Shown piece by piece: positions 11,592 to 23,359 of a stretch of DNA of 64,000 nucleotides (positions are counted from its first letter, which is position 1; each line of letters begins with the position of its first letter). Source of the DNA: Absidia repens (Eukaryota > Mucoromycota > Mucoromycetes > Mucorales > Cunninghamellaceae); assembly GCA_002105175.1 (NCBI GenBank), contig MCGE01000001.1, positions 310,001 through 374,000 on the forward strand, given 5' to 3'. Both the position numbers and the translations under genes were made by a program. Under the pieces are notes generated by a model that was given only the letters and a program-made list of their open reading frames with translations, was not told the origin of the DNA and did no database searches.

Positions 11592-13075
11592 ATGATATCT
11601 TATTTTATCACCCTAAGTTTATTACCTATTGGAATATTAGCAGCTTCGAAGACGGTCAATTTTGTTGTATTCGGGGACTCTTACTCTGGTAAGGGGAAAA
11701 AATTAAATCATCTTATATATTCAAAGACCGCCAATTCTTTTTTGCTCTCTTTTCTTCTCTAGATGTTGGCAACTTTCAACGATGGACTAATGGGCCAATA
11801 TGGAGTGAACATGTCGCGACTGGATGGAATGCGTCTTTGCATAGTTTTGCATACAGTGGTGCTCTTTGTCACAATCCCGACCCCACCAACAACATGACCG
11901 CTACTTACCATACGCCCAGTATTGAAGATCAAGTCGAATTCTATTATCAACAACACCTAGACTTGGATCCCACTGAAACCGTCTTCGCTTTTTGGTTTGG
12001 GGTAAATGATATCCACCAAATTTATAAGGAAAACCCTGGTAATAAAACCACACATGTTGTTCCGCATATAGAAATTGTTCTCTTACAAAAACTTTCCCTT
12101 ACGTTAGTGACTCCTGACTTTACTGCTATTACTGAATGTATGATGAATCAAATTGTAAGTATCATTTTATTGTCACTAGGGATACGGTAGTTTAAGTTAT
12201 TTACGTTTTGATTTTATGGGGATCAGATCATTGCACATAAGATATTCAAAGCCAGCCAAGTCATGTTGATCAACTTGCCGCCAATGGAATATATGCCCTA
12301 TTATAATAAGGATCCCGTACTGGTAGCAAGTCGGAAGGAAGCAGTTGATACGGTGAATAGTGATCTGAAAAAAAAGGTGGCGGATATCAGCAAAAGGTTC
12401 GGTATGTTGAAGTTGGATTTAGTTGATATGCACTCTATATTATCTGGGATGGTTCAAAACCCTGCCAAATATGGACTTGTTAATACGGATGACGCTTTCT
12501 GGGATGATTGTCAAGGAAGCTGCAAGGAATTGAAACTGGACGATTATCTTTGGTGGGATCAAACTCATTTGACTGGAGGTACAGTAAATATAAACGGGAA
12601 AAGGGGCAGGGTATGGTAGGACCAAAACGCAGCAAGCATTGATGACAATTATTTACTAGGTGTCCATCACTCTATCGGCAATAGTATTTTGCAAGCTGGT
12701 ACATTTGCTCCCTCAACTTCAGTCACTGAGATCAAAGTGGAGAGACTTTTGATGGCTACCATATCCAACATCCGCTCGCCCGTTTATCGGGCAAATCCAA
12801 ATACTGGTATACTGCAACAAATGACAAATGAAACGGAACTCTTTGCGACACACCATAATGACAACCCTCCCATTACAAATACGACAAATGCAAACAATAA
12901 AAACGATGGAGATATGTCTAGCAAAAAGGACCAAATTGTCTCTATTGATTGGCTGTCATCAGCACTGATAATCATTTCCACCCTCATGGCTCTTGGTGGT
13001 TTGCTTTGGTGGAAGAAACAACGGAATGACAATGGCGCTCATCACCAATTACTGAAAAATGAAGATATACCCTAG
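11592..13075 (+). CDS. SGNH/GDSL-family esterase or lipase with C-terminal membrane anchor
   Basis: Exons 11592-11688, 11763-12038, 12108-12154, 12227-12578 and 12660-13075 sum to 1188 nt, 395 residues. A short hydrophobic signal peptide (ISYFITLSLLPIGILAA) is followed by FGDSYSDVGN, the GDSL block with the nucleophile Ser at about residue 30. FWFGVND is the block carrying the oxyanion Asn, and WDQTHLT supplies the Asp and His of the triad. After the catalytic domain comes an Asn/Thr-rich linker, then a hydrophobic segment (WLSSALIIISTLMALGGLLWW) and a basic tail. The enzyme is therefore probably tethered to the plasma membrane or secretory pathway with its catalytic domain outside. The intron 12039-12107 is divisible by three and stop-free, so retention cannot be excluded. 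Substrate unknown. Confidence 0.85.
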
Positions 13076-13375
13076 TTTTAGACCCCTTTGCCTTCTCCAC
13101 ACCTAGTTTTTTGTTGTTGTTTTTTTAGGTTAACAACCTTCATCTATTTTATTATTATTCTCCATTCATGCATTCTCTGTTTACGTGCTATATACTAGTG
13201 TTGTTGTATTCATTGTTTATTTTTCCTTCCCTTCCTTCTCTCCCGATTCATACATATTATCTTCGTCTCTCATTCCCTTTATTTGTTCTACACTATTTAT
13301 GAAAAATAAAAATAAAGATTTTACATTTATCATTATCTATGCATTTTATTACTTTTGAAAAGAAAATATTCATTC

Positions 13376-13412
<37 letters not shown>

Positions 13413-13864
13413 CGGACAACTATGATACCTAATTTATGTCATACGCCTGTCAAAATGTGCCATTCATCATTGTTCGATTTACAGTAGTCGATACAGTAGT
13501 TTTTGTAAAATAATCACCCTATTGTTCTACAAATGTAGCAAACAGCGACAAATATTAAACATATTTTTCGATTATATAAATATCAAACACACATTTATCC
13601 TTCCAATTCCAAAATCCTTCATTTTTACTTTGTAACAGTTAACAGTAGTTAGGTAAATCATGCACCAATTTGAAAAAGACAAAAAGAGATTCAAGTGAAA
13701 AAGAGAGTGTTTTATTATATATGTCAAAAATGACTAAAACTATGATCTACACAATGTATATAAAAATCTATTCTAGTGCTATCTAAACCATAAACCTACG
13801 ATCTATAATATCCCATTCCACCTAATCTCATCCAATCAAACAAATAACTCCAGTCCATCCAGTA
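13076..13864. other. Intergenic, 789 nt
   Basis: Holds the SGNH-hydrolase 3' flank, with candidate poly(A) signals near 13305 (AAAATAAAAATAAAG), and the upstream region of the homeodomain gene. A 36-nt poly-T tract (13377-13412) lies between. No gene seen. Confidence 0.5.
13377..13412. repeat. Poly-T tract, 36 nt
   Basis: Uninterrupted run of 36 T residues in intergenic DNA. One of several mononucleotide tracts over 30 nt in the window (others at 18244, 43095 and 60424). Confidence 0.9.
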
Positions 13865-15511
13865 ATGCTGTCATACATTGACGCCCAATCACAAAACACA
13901 GAACCAGCATGGCAAGACACACCTTTGCATGCATTCCACTCTATTGACCCTGAAACTGAGACCCAAACGCAGCAATACAATGAATTTTTCAGTGATCCAG
14001 TAACAACAACATCATCAAACGAGGGCGCAAACATCCAAGACTGCGATCCCATGGTATCACAGTTGTCCATGTCACACCTAGCACCCCTGGTTGATTTGCA
14101 CATGCATTTTCAAGACCTTCCAGCCTTTATTCACCATCCAGATTTTGATCATTTCGCTTACTGTTGGATGGAGTCGCAACACTATATAGGACTGAGCAAG
14201 TATATTGAGTGTCGACCAACAGCCATGGCATGGTTTGCCTCCTCCTCTATCCAGTTGTCATCCATCGTTTCAAACTATCCACATTCAGTCCCAAACGAAG
14301 ATTCCGAAGCATCCACACCACATATAAAAGCTGCCTATCAACGACTAGTCCATTACTTCGATGTCATGCATAAGGTGATTGATACGATCGAGCATGGCCG
14401 TTTGATGAATCGATCCCCACAGGAGGTCATGTTGCCTATATTCAATCAACTGTTGGAAAAATCATTCAGTCAACAACATCAGCAATTCGGTGCCCCGTAC
14501 CCTCTTCATATTCAGGATGCGCTTACCTATGATCCATCTCCACCTTCGTCAGTCCTCAGAGCGCCCACGTCAGTTCTGCCTTCTTTGAACCATTCAGCCA
14601 CCTCAACACCACAAGTCCGTGAATTTCCACCCAATCACCAACATCTCCAGACCGAAGAATTTTTGTCCATGTCAAGCCCGGTCACCCCAATTGGCACAGA
14701 CGCCATGTCGTCTATGTTCTGGACTTATCCTGTCAGCGCACACCTCTACCACCATCAGGAGCAGCATCAACATCCAGGTCAGTTACCATCATGTATGTCG
14801 TCTTTTGATTCTTTGTCCGCATCACCACCCGACACTATAAAAAATGAAGAACAAAGTGAGTCAATGTCAACGATAACAACGATAGAATTGGATCCCTACC
14901 GTCATTACCAACCCCATACCATGGATGATTCAAGTCTAGAAGACCAAGACAGCGAGTATCAACAAAGTTCAAGTGAAGAGGAAGGCGAAGAAGTCCAGGA
15001 CGACAGCGATGACGGCGACAACGACAACGACGATGACAAGGATATAGATAGCCAACCCATCAAGCCAAATACAAAAATGCGCAACCCCGCCAGCAGAAGA
15101 AGCAACTCTATCCATCAAGCAAACCGGCGAAATCGACGTGTGGAATCCAAAGACAGAGAATCGGCATCAGCATCCACGCCACCTAGGTGTAGCTACCCCC
15201 GTCGAGGTCGGACCGCCACTTCGTACGATAACGAAACGACGCACTTTTTGAAAACCATGTTCTTCAACATCTACAGTCGAAGGGACAAATTAACCAAAGA
15301 TCAGCGACGACAAGTGGTTGAAAGGACCGGATTGAAGCCACGCAATGTCACCTATTGGTTTTCGAATCACAAACGCCGGTTCCAAGCAGCCCTTGAAGTG
15401 TTCAAAAAGTTGGTAGCTGAAAGCAATGGTAAAATCCAGACATATGATGACTTTATTCAATGGAGGAAGGAAAATGGCTTATCAGAAGATATCACAGATA
15501 ACAGAACATAA
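13865..15511 (+). CDS. Homeodomain transcription factor, 548 residues, intronless
   Basis: Single open frame. Residues about 446-506 form a homeodomain: RRGRTATSYDNETTHFLKTMF starts helix 1, and recognition helix 3 is RNVTYWFSNHKRRF. Trp48, Phe49 and Asn51 of the canonical WFxNxR core are present. The rest is low complexity. It is rich in Ser, His and Gln, with an acidic run of about 25 residues (about 14980-15040) just before the basic arm, typical of an activation or regulatory region. A C-terminal extension (FDFIQWRKENG-like) follows the homeodomain. The target genes are unknown. It is not a TALE protein, as no three-residue loop insertion is seen. It lacks introns, unlike nearly every neighbour. 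Confidence 0.85.
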   Translation: MLSYIDAQSQNTEPAWQDTPLHAFHSIDPETETQTQQYNEFFSDPVTTTSSNEGANIQDCDPMVSQLSMSHLAPLVDLHMHFQDLPAFIHHPDFDHFAYCWMESQHYIGLSKYIECRPTAMAWFASSSIQLSSIVSNYPHSVPNEDSEASTPHIKAAYQRLVHYFDVMHKVIDTIEHGRLMNRSPQEVMLPIFNQLLEKSFSQQHQQFGAPYPLHIQDALTYDPSPPSSVLRAPTSVLPSLNHSATSTPQVREFPPNHQHLQTEEFLSMSSPVTPIGTDAMSSMFWTYPVSAHLYHHQEQHQHPGQLPSCMSSFDSLSASPPDTIKNEEQSESMSTITTIELDPYRHYQPHTMDDSSLEDQDSEYQQSSSEEEGEEVQDDSDDGDNDNDDDKDIDSQPIKPNTKMRNPASRRSNSIHQANRRNRRVESKDRESASASTPPRCSYPRRGRTATSYDNETTHFLKTMFFNIYSRRDKLTKDQRRQVVERTGLKPRNVTYWFSNHKRRFQAALEVFKKLVAESNGKIQTYDDFIQWRKENGLSEDITDNRT

Positions 15512-16117
15512 CGATAGTTTAGTAAAAAAAAAAAAAAAAAAAAAAAAGAATGACAATGAAGAATATAATTGAAATAAAGAATAACGAAAAAAAAAAAAGC
15601 ATATGAACGTCTCGATAAACTATTTTTAATCACCGCCCTGGAATGAAAAATGCCCAATCACTCTACTGATTCCTGCCATGCATGATCGGTAACCCCATCT
15701 TTTTTCCCACCCAAAAAAAAAAGTATTGAACGCGGATGTGTGTGTTTTTTCTCGTCCTATCAAAAAAAGGCATGATCTTGATGTAACTCGAAACATGGAT
15801 CCATTTCTCGTATTCTATTGGACTTGGTAAGATAATATCAGAGGATAAAAGACACATAGTGCTCTCTTCATGTAATACTGTATAATTATCAGTTAGTCTA
15901 GTTCAATCATCTTGTCATGCTTCGTTTACTTTGGTACTTTATTTGTTTTTATAAAAATGTGTACGTATTTTTTTTGTCTCACATATTTAGACTATCCCCC
16001 TTTTTTTTTAACATAAAAAAAAAAGGTTTGCCTTTTTTATTTTATCTCTTTTCTTTCCACTTTCTCTTTTTTTTTTTTTTTTAAACACGCAAAAAATTAT
16101 CCTTATTTATTAAAACA
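15512..16117. other. Intergenic, 606 nt
   Basis: Between the homeodomain gene and BTA1, both on +. Several A and T homopolymers (for example about 15524-15547 and 16066-16082). No gene seen. Confidence 0.5.
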
Positions 16118-18242
16118 ATGACAGTGAAAAGACAGCTACCAATACGATATGTTTGGATTCCTTTATGTTTGGGGTTAACTCACTTCACATTGAAAGGTCA
16201 TATACTACAACCCTTTTTTGACCAGTACCGTTGGGCCCATGCGCTGATGCTAAGTGTGGTTGGAACGTTAGTGTCGATGATGGTGGCCTGGAAAAATATC
16301 AAAACGCCTTTAATGTTTATGTACTCGTGCTTCTTCAAACCCCTTGGAAAACATGACACCCATCAAAGCCGATTGGAATCTTTTTATCAAGATCAAGCTA
16401 CTAGTAAGTCAAACCCCCTCTCGTTTCTCGCATTAAACCTTTCTATAACAAACCATCTTTCTCACCCATACCCCCCCTTTTTTTTAATTCAAACCTTAGT
16501 TTATGACAAATCACGTGCGCCCCTTTTACGTGGAAGGAAAACAATGTTGAAGTTATGTGCTGCCCAATTGAAGAACCAAATCGCCAATGGAATGAATCAG
16601 GGCAAACCTATCTGGGTGGATCTTGGCGGTGGAACTGGTAAGGAAGCTTTCTTTTTTTTTAAAAAAATAAAAAAAAATAGGATGTTCGCGTATATATACT
16701 AATATGATCCTTTTCCTTTGTTATCGTTGTAATTGGTAGGTTGGAATATCGAACAAATGCATTTGTCATTCCCTGTTGAAAAATTTGAACATATTTACTT
16801 GGTGGATCTCACGCCCTCACTGTGTCAAGTGGCTCAAAAGCGATTTGCTGAACGTGGATGGACCAATGTCACGGTATTATGTCAAGACGCTAGTACCTTC
16901 CAAGCTACCCATACATTAGAAGGCACTGTTCACTTGGTCACGATGTCCTATTCGTGTAAGTAAAATAATTATGTTCTCTATCCTCACCAGTATCCTTTAC
17001 TGACTTTTTTTTTTTATGTATTTCCAGTATCCATGATGGACATGTATTTCCCTGTGGTGGACCGAATTCAATCACTACTATCTCCTGAAGGCATTGTTGG
17101 TGTGTGTGATTTTTATGTATCCGGGCGCAATGTACCCAAATCCTCCTCGACCAACGGTGGCGGCGTGGCTCATTCCAATCGACAATGTAACTGGTTGACT
17201 CGTTACTTTTGGCAAATGTGGTTTGATCTGGATCATATTCAGCTGGCACCTGGACGTCGCGACTACCTCGAATACAAATTTGGTACCATCAAGAGTCTGA
17301 ACCGCCGCAATCATTTTATCGTCCCTTACCTGATTCAAATTCCATATTATGTCTGGTTGGGTTGTGCCAAATCGACCTCTATGTGTTTGATGGACGAAGA
17401 CGACACTGTTAGCATGACGAGTAGTAAAAGTGGGGCTTCATCACCTGCAACAACACCAATGTCACCAACGGCTTCCTATTCATCGTCATCCATGATGGCG
17501 TATCAACAAAAGAAAAAACAATGGCGTTTGGATTACGACCCCGACTCGGCTTGTCACACCCAATTCCGATCTTACATTTATGCGTTCACTTGGGAAGATC
17601 CTAGGGTGGATTTGGAGTTCCTCGATCTGACAAAAGATGATGTCCTCTTTGTGATTTCTTCGGCGGGAGACAATGCTTTGGAATATGCCTTGAAACAACC
17701 AAAGCGAATTCATTGTGTTGATATGAATCCATGTCAGGTAAGAAAATGAACAAGATGTGTCGGCTCAGGGGGGGGTGTTAAGGGGTACAAGACCATCCGT
17801 ATTTGAAACTCAACTTTTTTTTTTTTTTTTACTATGCAGAACCATCTACTGGAACTTAAATTAGCCTCTATTGCATCTCTTGATTACGATGACTTTTGGC
17901 GCATGTTTGGTGACGGACGTCATCCTCTTTTCCAGACATTGCTTCACGACTTGATTTCACCTCATCTTAGCAGCTATGCTTTCCAATACTGGTCTCAGCA
18001 CAGTGACCGTTTCTCGCACAAGTTTTACAAGACAGGTTACTCTGGGTTGGCCATCTCTATCTTTGAATGGTGGGTGCGAATGAATGGTTTATCTAATGCC
18101 GTGCAGGAAATGTGTCATGCAGCGACCATCGAAGAACAACAAGCCATATGGTTAGACAAAATCCGTCCCTCCATCTTTTCTCCTATGATCCGAAAAATTC
18201 TGAATAATCCAATGTTTATGTGGAACGCCCTTGGTGGTAAGT

Positions 18243-18276
<34 letters not shown>

Positions 18277-18897
18277 TCAGAGGGGAAACACGTCAATAAA
18301 CGAAAGTGCCACTCACTGTCAACCTTCTCCCTCCCCGAACCTTTTTTTCGACTTATTTAGTCCCTATGAACCAAATGAACATGTTTTTGAAGGAATGCTC
18401 GACACAAGAATACATTGAAAACACATTGGATCCCATTGCCACACACAGTCTCTTGCGCACTGATCAATACTTCTATTATCTCTGTATGATGCAACGTTAT
18501 CATCCGGACAGCTGTCCCTCTTATCTTACACGCGAAGGCTTCCAACAACTCAAAACCCCTGGCGCCCTGGACTGTTTCCGACTTCATACAGACTCTATTT
18601 GAATGTGCTGCAAACGTTGCCTGATGCCTATTTGACGCGATTGGTAGTGATGGATCATATGGATTGGTTTGACCTGCGTCTCATGATGAACTGGTGGAAG
18701 AAATTAAACAAATGGCAAGAACTCTTCAAGAGGGCGGTCAAGTGTACTGGCGCAGTGCAGGAACAAATCCTTGGTATAATCAAATTTTCAAAGACAATGG
18801 CTTCGAGGTTGAACCTCTTGGTGTTCGCCAGCCTGGAAAATCAATCGATCGGGTCAACATGTATGCCAGCTTCCATAGAGGAACAAAAAAAGGATAA
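16118..18897 (+). CDS. BTA1: Betaine-lipid (DGTS) synthase, BtaB-BtaA fusion; two apparent single-base deletions in last exon
   Basis: Exons 16118-16403, 16500-16637, 16740-16955, 17028-17737, 17840-18236 and 18361-18897. Two hydrophobic segments at the N-terminus suggest ER membrane attachment. WVDLGGGTG (about residues 133-142) is an S-adenosylmethionine-binding motif of the BtaB-like methyltransferase half. The C-terminal half (SYIYAFTWEDPRVD, DVLFVISSAGDNALEY, LGVPMNQM) is the BtaA-like DUF3419 domain that transfers the aminocarboxypropyl group of AdoMet to diacylglycerol. The product DGTS can replace phosphatidylcholine, notably when phosphate is low. Exons sum to 2284 nt, two short of a whole number of codons. 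The frame shifts by -1 near 18598-18600 (TTT) and near 18673-18674 (CC), after which family sequence continues. Either assembly error or a decaying gene. Confidence 0.88.
18244..18274. repeat. Poly-A tract, 31 nt, in a BTA1 intron
   Basis: Run of 31 A starting seven bases after the donor GTAAGTC of the intron 18237-18360. Confidence 0.9.
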
Positions 18898-21318
18898 GGG
18901 TTGGATGATGCTGTGTAGCTTAAGTTTTTATATATGTATATATATATATTCAGTATAGTACAGCATAGTATAGTTCCCCTGCCTTCTCTCCATTTTCTCT
19001 CTTTTTTTTTTCTTTTTTTTTTTTGTTACAGTAACTCCTATTTATGCCATATTTATATATCATATCATTTTTTTCTTTAATAAACTGATGCTTTTTTTTT
19101 ACGCTACTATGTTGTATTTGTTGTCCCACCCATTCAGTATTCGGTCTCTTTCTTTTTTTCTCCTTCTTTTTTACTATTTTTAAACTTGTGGTTGTATATT
19201 TTATCTAGAACCGTTCACCGTGGGAAGTACAATGAAGAATGTAAGTAGGTATACCGAGCCGTTTTAGGAATGGAAATTATTTACATTATCTATAAACATG
19301 CTAGGCTACTTTATAAATAATTAAAGACGTTTATTGAAAGCCTATCAACAATGTTTTTATTGTGAAATAATTATTTTGTATGGTAAACCAAGAGAGTAGG
19401 TAATCTGTCAAATTATTTCTATAGTGGAGGGAAGTGGTAAACTCCTCTATTCTATTCTAATTCGAGTGATAGACTATTCTACAAAAGAAGGTAAGGGAGG
19501 GGAGGGTAAATTAAACTGGATAATGTTTCTTCCTTTTAGATCAAAGGCACCATTTAAAGAAAGCCACCTTGTTAATCATATTATGAAAAAGAAGAAAGGA
19601 AAATGGAGGAGGGCTTCCTATATTTTGTAAATGGCAGAAAAAAATCGGCACAAGAACAATTTCAAATGCCGCCCACGTGTATTTATTTACGCCAATTTTT
19701 TTCTTTTTTCTTTTTTTTCTCCTTGTTCTTTTTTTCTTCACCAATCAACTTTTTTGAGGTCATGCTGAACTTAGATTAGTGTCAGGATTAGTTTAGAAGG
19801 GCTTCCAGTTTAGGATTACAAGATGCATGGGGAAATCCTTTCATTTTGGATCTTGGATTTGGGACCATCATTAGTTCGCCCCATCACCTTAGTTTAGTGT
19901 GAATATGCCCATAGCTTGAATCTACATCTGAATAAAAAAATGTCTCTTTTTACTTTCTTCAATGAGAAGTGTCCCATTAGTCTTTCTCGTGTCTTGTGCA
20001 ATAGATTCATTTTCCACTAGCGTTATCTATTTTGATTAATATTGACTGTTGTAGTGCTTCAATAAAAGATATCACTTTAGTCTTCATTATGCCTTGTGCA
20101 GTATATTAGCTTCCATTTTACAATTGACCCTTAGATTAGCACACGCCGTTCTTCAGAACTCTTAACTGTCTCACTCATGCTACCCGTTTGACAATTCATC
20201 TTTCAGATTACTATTGATCTTCCCAGTTTATGCTTATGCTTCAATAAAATATGAACTTTTTTAAAAAAACGATAAACTATATTATTAAACCCATTGAATA
20301 TTGAACTTTTTTGTTGTCATTATAAAATAGTATACTCTATACTACAATGACTTTAGTGAAGCTTGAAGGAGAATTTCTGAACAATCATCTTTATTTCGTC
20401 AGTTGATGCTCGTTATCAGTGCGACATGTGTCAATGTACCTCCAATCTCTATGATATCATATTGTGAAGACATCCGGTGGGCAGGGATGGAGGGTTAGAA
20501 ATAAGAATGCATTTCGGGTATTGCATATGTCTTTATGATTTTCATATATATAATATATATTGATTGGCAATCAAATGTGATATAAAATGATGGAACAGCT
20601 TCCAGCTCCATCTACAGAGAAGATCACCATTTCACCATTGCTCTTTACCCTTTTTGGGAAATTCCCTCTTTCCTAAGACCATTTCAATTTCATGGCTCAC
20701 TGGATTTGAATACTTATAACGAGGATAAAGAGAGATTCTAAAACCGATGGTTGTAGTTGGGACGTCTCTAGATGAAATGCATCAACCCCAAATATCGTTT
20801 TATGTGGTGTTTTCCCATTATCATTGCCACAGCGCACTTTTTATCCCACTACAATATCATATATACACCCTGTTCCTAATTTGCCTGTAGAACAATGAAT
20901 GATTCAGTGGTCACCCCCCCCTTCTCCATGCATTTTTAGAATCATCCCGACAATCCAAAATTTGTCATTTTGATAATTGTTCATTTGTGTTTTATTAAAA
21001 ATGAAAAAGTATAAAAAAAAATGATGATGTTCAAGCTAAAACTACCAGTAAAAGAAAAGGAGGTAAAAGATATATAAAGAAGACGGTAAAACGAAGCGAG
21101 GAAAAAAAAAAAAAAAAAGAGAGAGAGAGAGAATCAAAGAATCATTGTATATAAGTATATGTATATATTAAGGAAGATGGAAGGGAAAGATGTGAATAAA
21201 AAAATTGGCAATGTGCATAATATATGATCCATCTTGCTATACCAGATATTTAAAAGATCTTGACTATGGCTATAAGACACAAAAAAAAAAAAAAAAAAAA
21301 AACAATTATTAGCACAGG
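18898..21318. other. Intergenic 2.4 kb between convergent BTA1 and casein kinase 1 genes
   Basis: Contains 3' flanks of both genes, repeat copy B (about 19672-20262), and AT-rich unique sequence from 20270 to 21318 with GAGAGA and poly-A runs near 21103-21132 and 21282-21302. Short open frames here are not supported by any recognisable protein. Confidence 0.5.
19672..20262 (+). repeat. Dispersed non-coding repeat family, copy B
   Basis: Opens with TCAAATGCCGCCCACGTGTA, then a pyrimidine tract, the core GAACTTAGATTAGTGTCAGG...GGATTACAAGATGCATGGGG (about 19768-19833), the CCCATTAGTCTTTCTCG and CTTGTGCAATAGATT block near 19972, and ends in CTTCAATAAAATATGAAC. Same block order and orientation as copies A and C. 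Differences from copy A are scattered substitutions and small indels, as expected for an old, non-coding repeat. Confidence 0.75.
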
Positions 21319-23359
21319 TTATGCATGATACCCCTTCTCTTTTTTTTCACCTACGTTTGCTGATGATGTGTTTCCAGTAGGAGTGACCATGGCGGGGGCC
21401 CTTTTAATGTTATTACTGTTTGTTGCACGACGGAAAGATGATGTAGGCTCGTTCGGCGAGGTAGGGGTGACGGCTTGCAATGAAGAGGTGAGCATTCGAC
21501 TACTTGATACACCTCCAGTCCCACCAACGGTGTCCAAATGATCTTTGTCCTTCCCGTCCTTGGCCTGCTTCATTTTCAATTCGGTCTGTTTGCGCACTTC
21601 TTCGCTTTCCTATATTTTTAAAGAAAAAAAAATAAGAAAGAGCTAGACCACATATTTCTTTTTTTTTTAAAAAAATCACTTACACTAAGCTTGAATACAG
21701 TCCAGTCAAACACATAATCATATTGATAGCCTTCCCGAAGGAAAAGGTCTCTGAAGAGCTTGCGAAGATATCCATAGTCTGGTTTGTCATCAAATCGCAG
21801 AGATCGACTGTAGTTGAGATAGATGGCAAATTCGCTTGGGAAGCCACGGCACAAAAGTTCGGTTGGTGTGGTCATCTTTTTCTCCATAATTCGATCATAT
21901 TTCTGCTTTTTATTGGCCGCCTTGAGACCTTGCCACGGAAGAGATCCCCGACAGAAGTACATGAGCACATATCCCAGTGATTCCAAATCGTCTCGTCGTG
22001 ATTGTTCTATCAAAAAATAGATAACCAATGATAAATTATTCATGTATCTCATCTTACTTTTGCAATCACCCCTCCCCTCCCCCCCCTACTTTTTTGTGTT
22101 TTATTTCTTTGCCCAACTTACCGACACCCAAATGCGTGTTGATGCTTGCATAACGAGCTGTCCCGGTCAAATTCTTGTTTTCCTTGTATGGAATATGCAA
22201 ATGAGTTCTCGAGTCCCGGAATTTCTTTGCCAGTCCAAAATCGATCACATTCACTTGATTTCCACGTTTTCCGATCCCCATTAAAAAGTTGTCAGGTTTG
22301 ATGTCACTAAAGAATGAATAAGAATAAGAACAATAAACAATCCATCACAATCTATACATCTTGGTTTGCCGGGTTTTCTTACCGGTGAATGAAATTTTTG
22401 GAATGAATATATTCAATACGAGACAGCTAAAAATGTAACCCAGAAAATAGTAAGTAAACAAAGAGGTTAATGCCGGTCATTTGAAAACACACCCATTGTT
22501 CCTCCTTCTCCTCTTCGTTCCCCCGTCCCTTCCTAACACTCAGTACTTGTCCTGCCGATAATGTCGATCCCCAAAACTTACCATTTGATCCGCAAGCAAA
22601 AGTACCGTTTTCAAGCTGAATTTTCGTTTGACAAAGTTGAATAAATCTTCCAAGGATGCTATTGATAAAAAGAAAAGGTGATGAGTGCTCATCGAAAAAA
22701 GAGGAGAGACTTATTGGTTCAGCGCAATACTTACGACCCAAAAGATCAATGACCATAGCATTGTAATCACATTCAGTACCGTACCATCGGACGAACGGAA
22801 TCCCCACGCCACCTGACAGAGACTTGTATACTTTAGCTTCATATTCCAATTGAGGATGCTTGGCTTTGATAGATTCAAGTTTGATGGCGACTTCTTCGCC
22901 GGTCACGATATTGGTACCTAAGAATAGTAAATGAAAAATAAATAAATAAATGGTATTAATAAAAATAACATAAAAACGTGGGGGAGAATATCAAGGGTAA
23001 TAATGGTAAGAATAAAGAAGATAAAGGAGAAGGAGGGGGGGGGAGAAGAGTCAAGCGAAGAAGACGAAAGTATTGTATTGATAAAGGGTTTTGTTGATCG
23101 TGATAGACACACACATACACATACATACACACTTGAAATATAATAGACATGTATGCCTGTTATACTCTTTCCACAATCGTGATGGTGAATTAGGTATGTG
23201 TGGTAATGAGGGAAGTACATAAAATAAAAAGATCAAAAGCAATAACCTTCATACGTAAAGGTAAAACCTACCAAGATAAATATCACCAAAAGACCCAGAT
23301 CCAATTTTGCGGCCAATACGGTATTTGTTGCCCACTCTTAAATCCATTGATTGAGACAT
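21319..23359 (-). CDS. Casein kinase 1, delta/epsilon (Hrr25-like) protein kinase
   Basis: Seven exons: 23359-23272, 22917-22735, 22658-22582, 22426-22383, 22306-22122, 22006-21684 and 21609-21319. They total 1191 nt, 396 residues. The start [20 protein letters not shown] leads into the glycine loop [14 protein letters not shown] carries the ATP Lys, [14 protein letters not shown] is the catalytic loop, and [10 protein letters not shown] has the metal-binding Asp. [12 protein letters not shown] and [26 protein letters not shown] are CK1-specific blocks. A Ser/Thr-rich, non-conserved tail of about 90 residues follows. CK1 delta/epsilon enzymes act in vesicle traffic, DNA repair and ribosome maturation (Hrr25 in yeast). 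The tail lacks the prenylation CxxC motif of yeast Yck proteins, so Hrr25-type is favoured. Confidence 0.92.

Noticed and set aside
18243..18360. Reading through the BTA1 poly-A intron as a poly-lysine coding region
   Set aside because: The GTAAGT donor and TTTAG acceptor are strong, and splicing gives the conserved motif LGVPMNQM.
18590..18690. Intron as the explanation of the BTA1 frame changes
   Set aside because: No GT-AG pair fits between the conserved segments without deleting them, and each break sits beside a short homopolymer.
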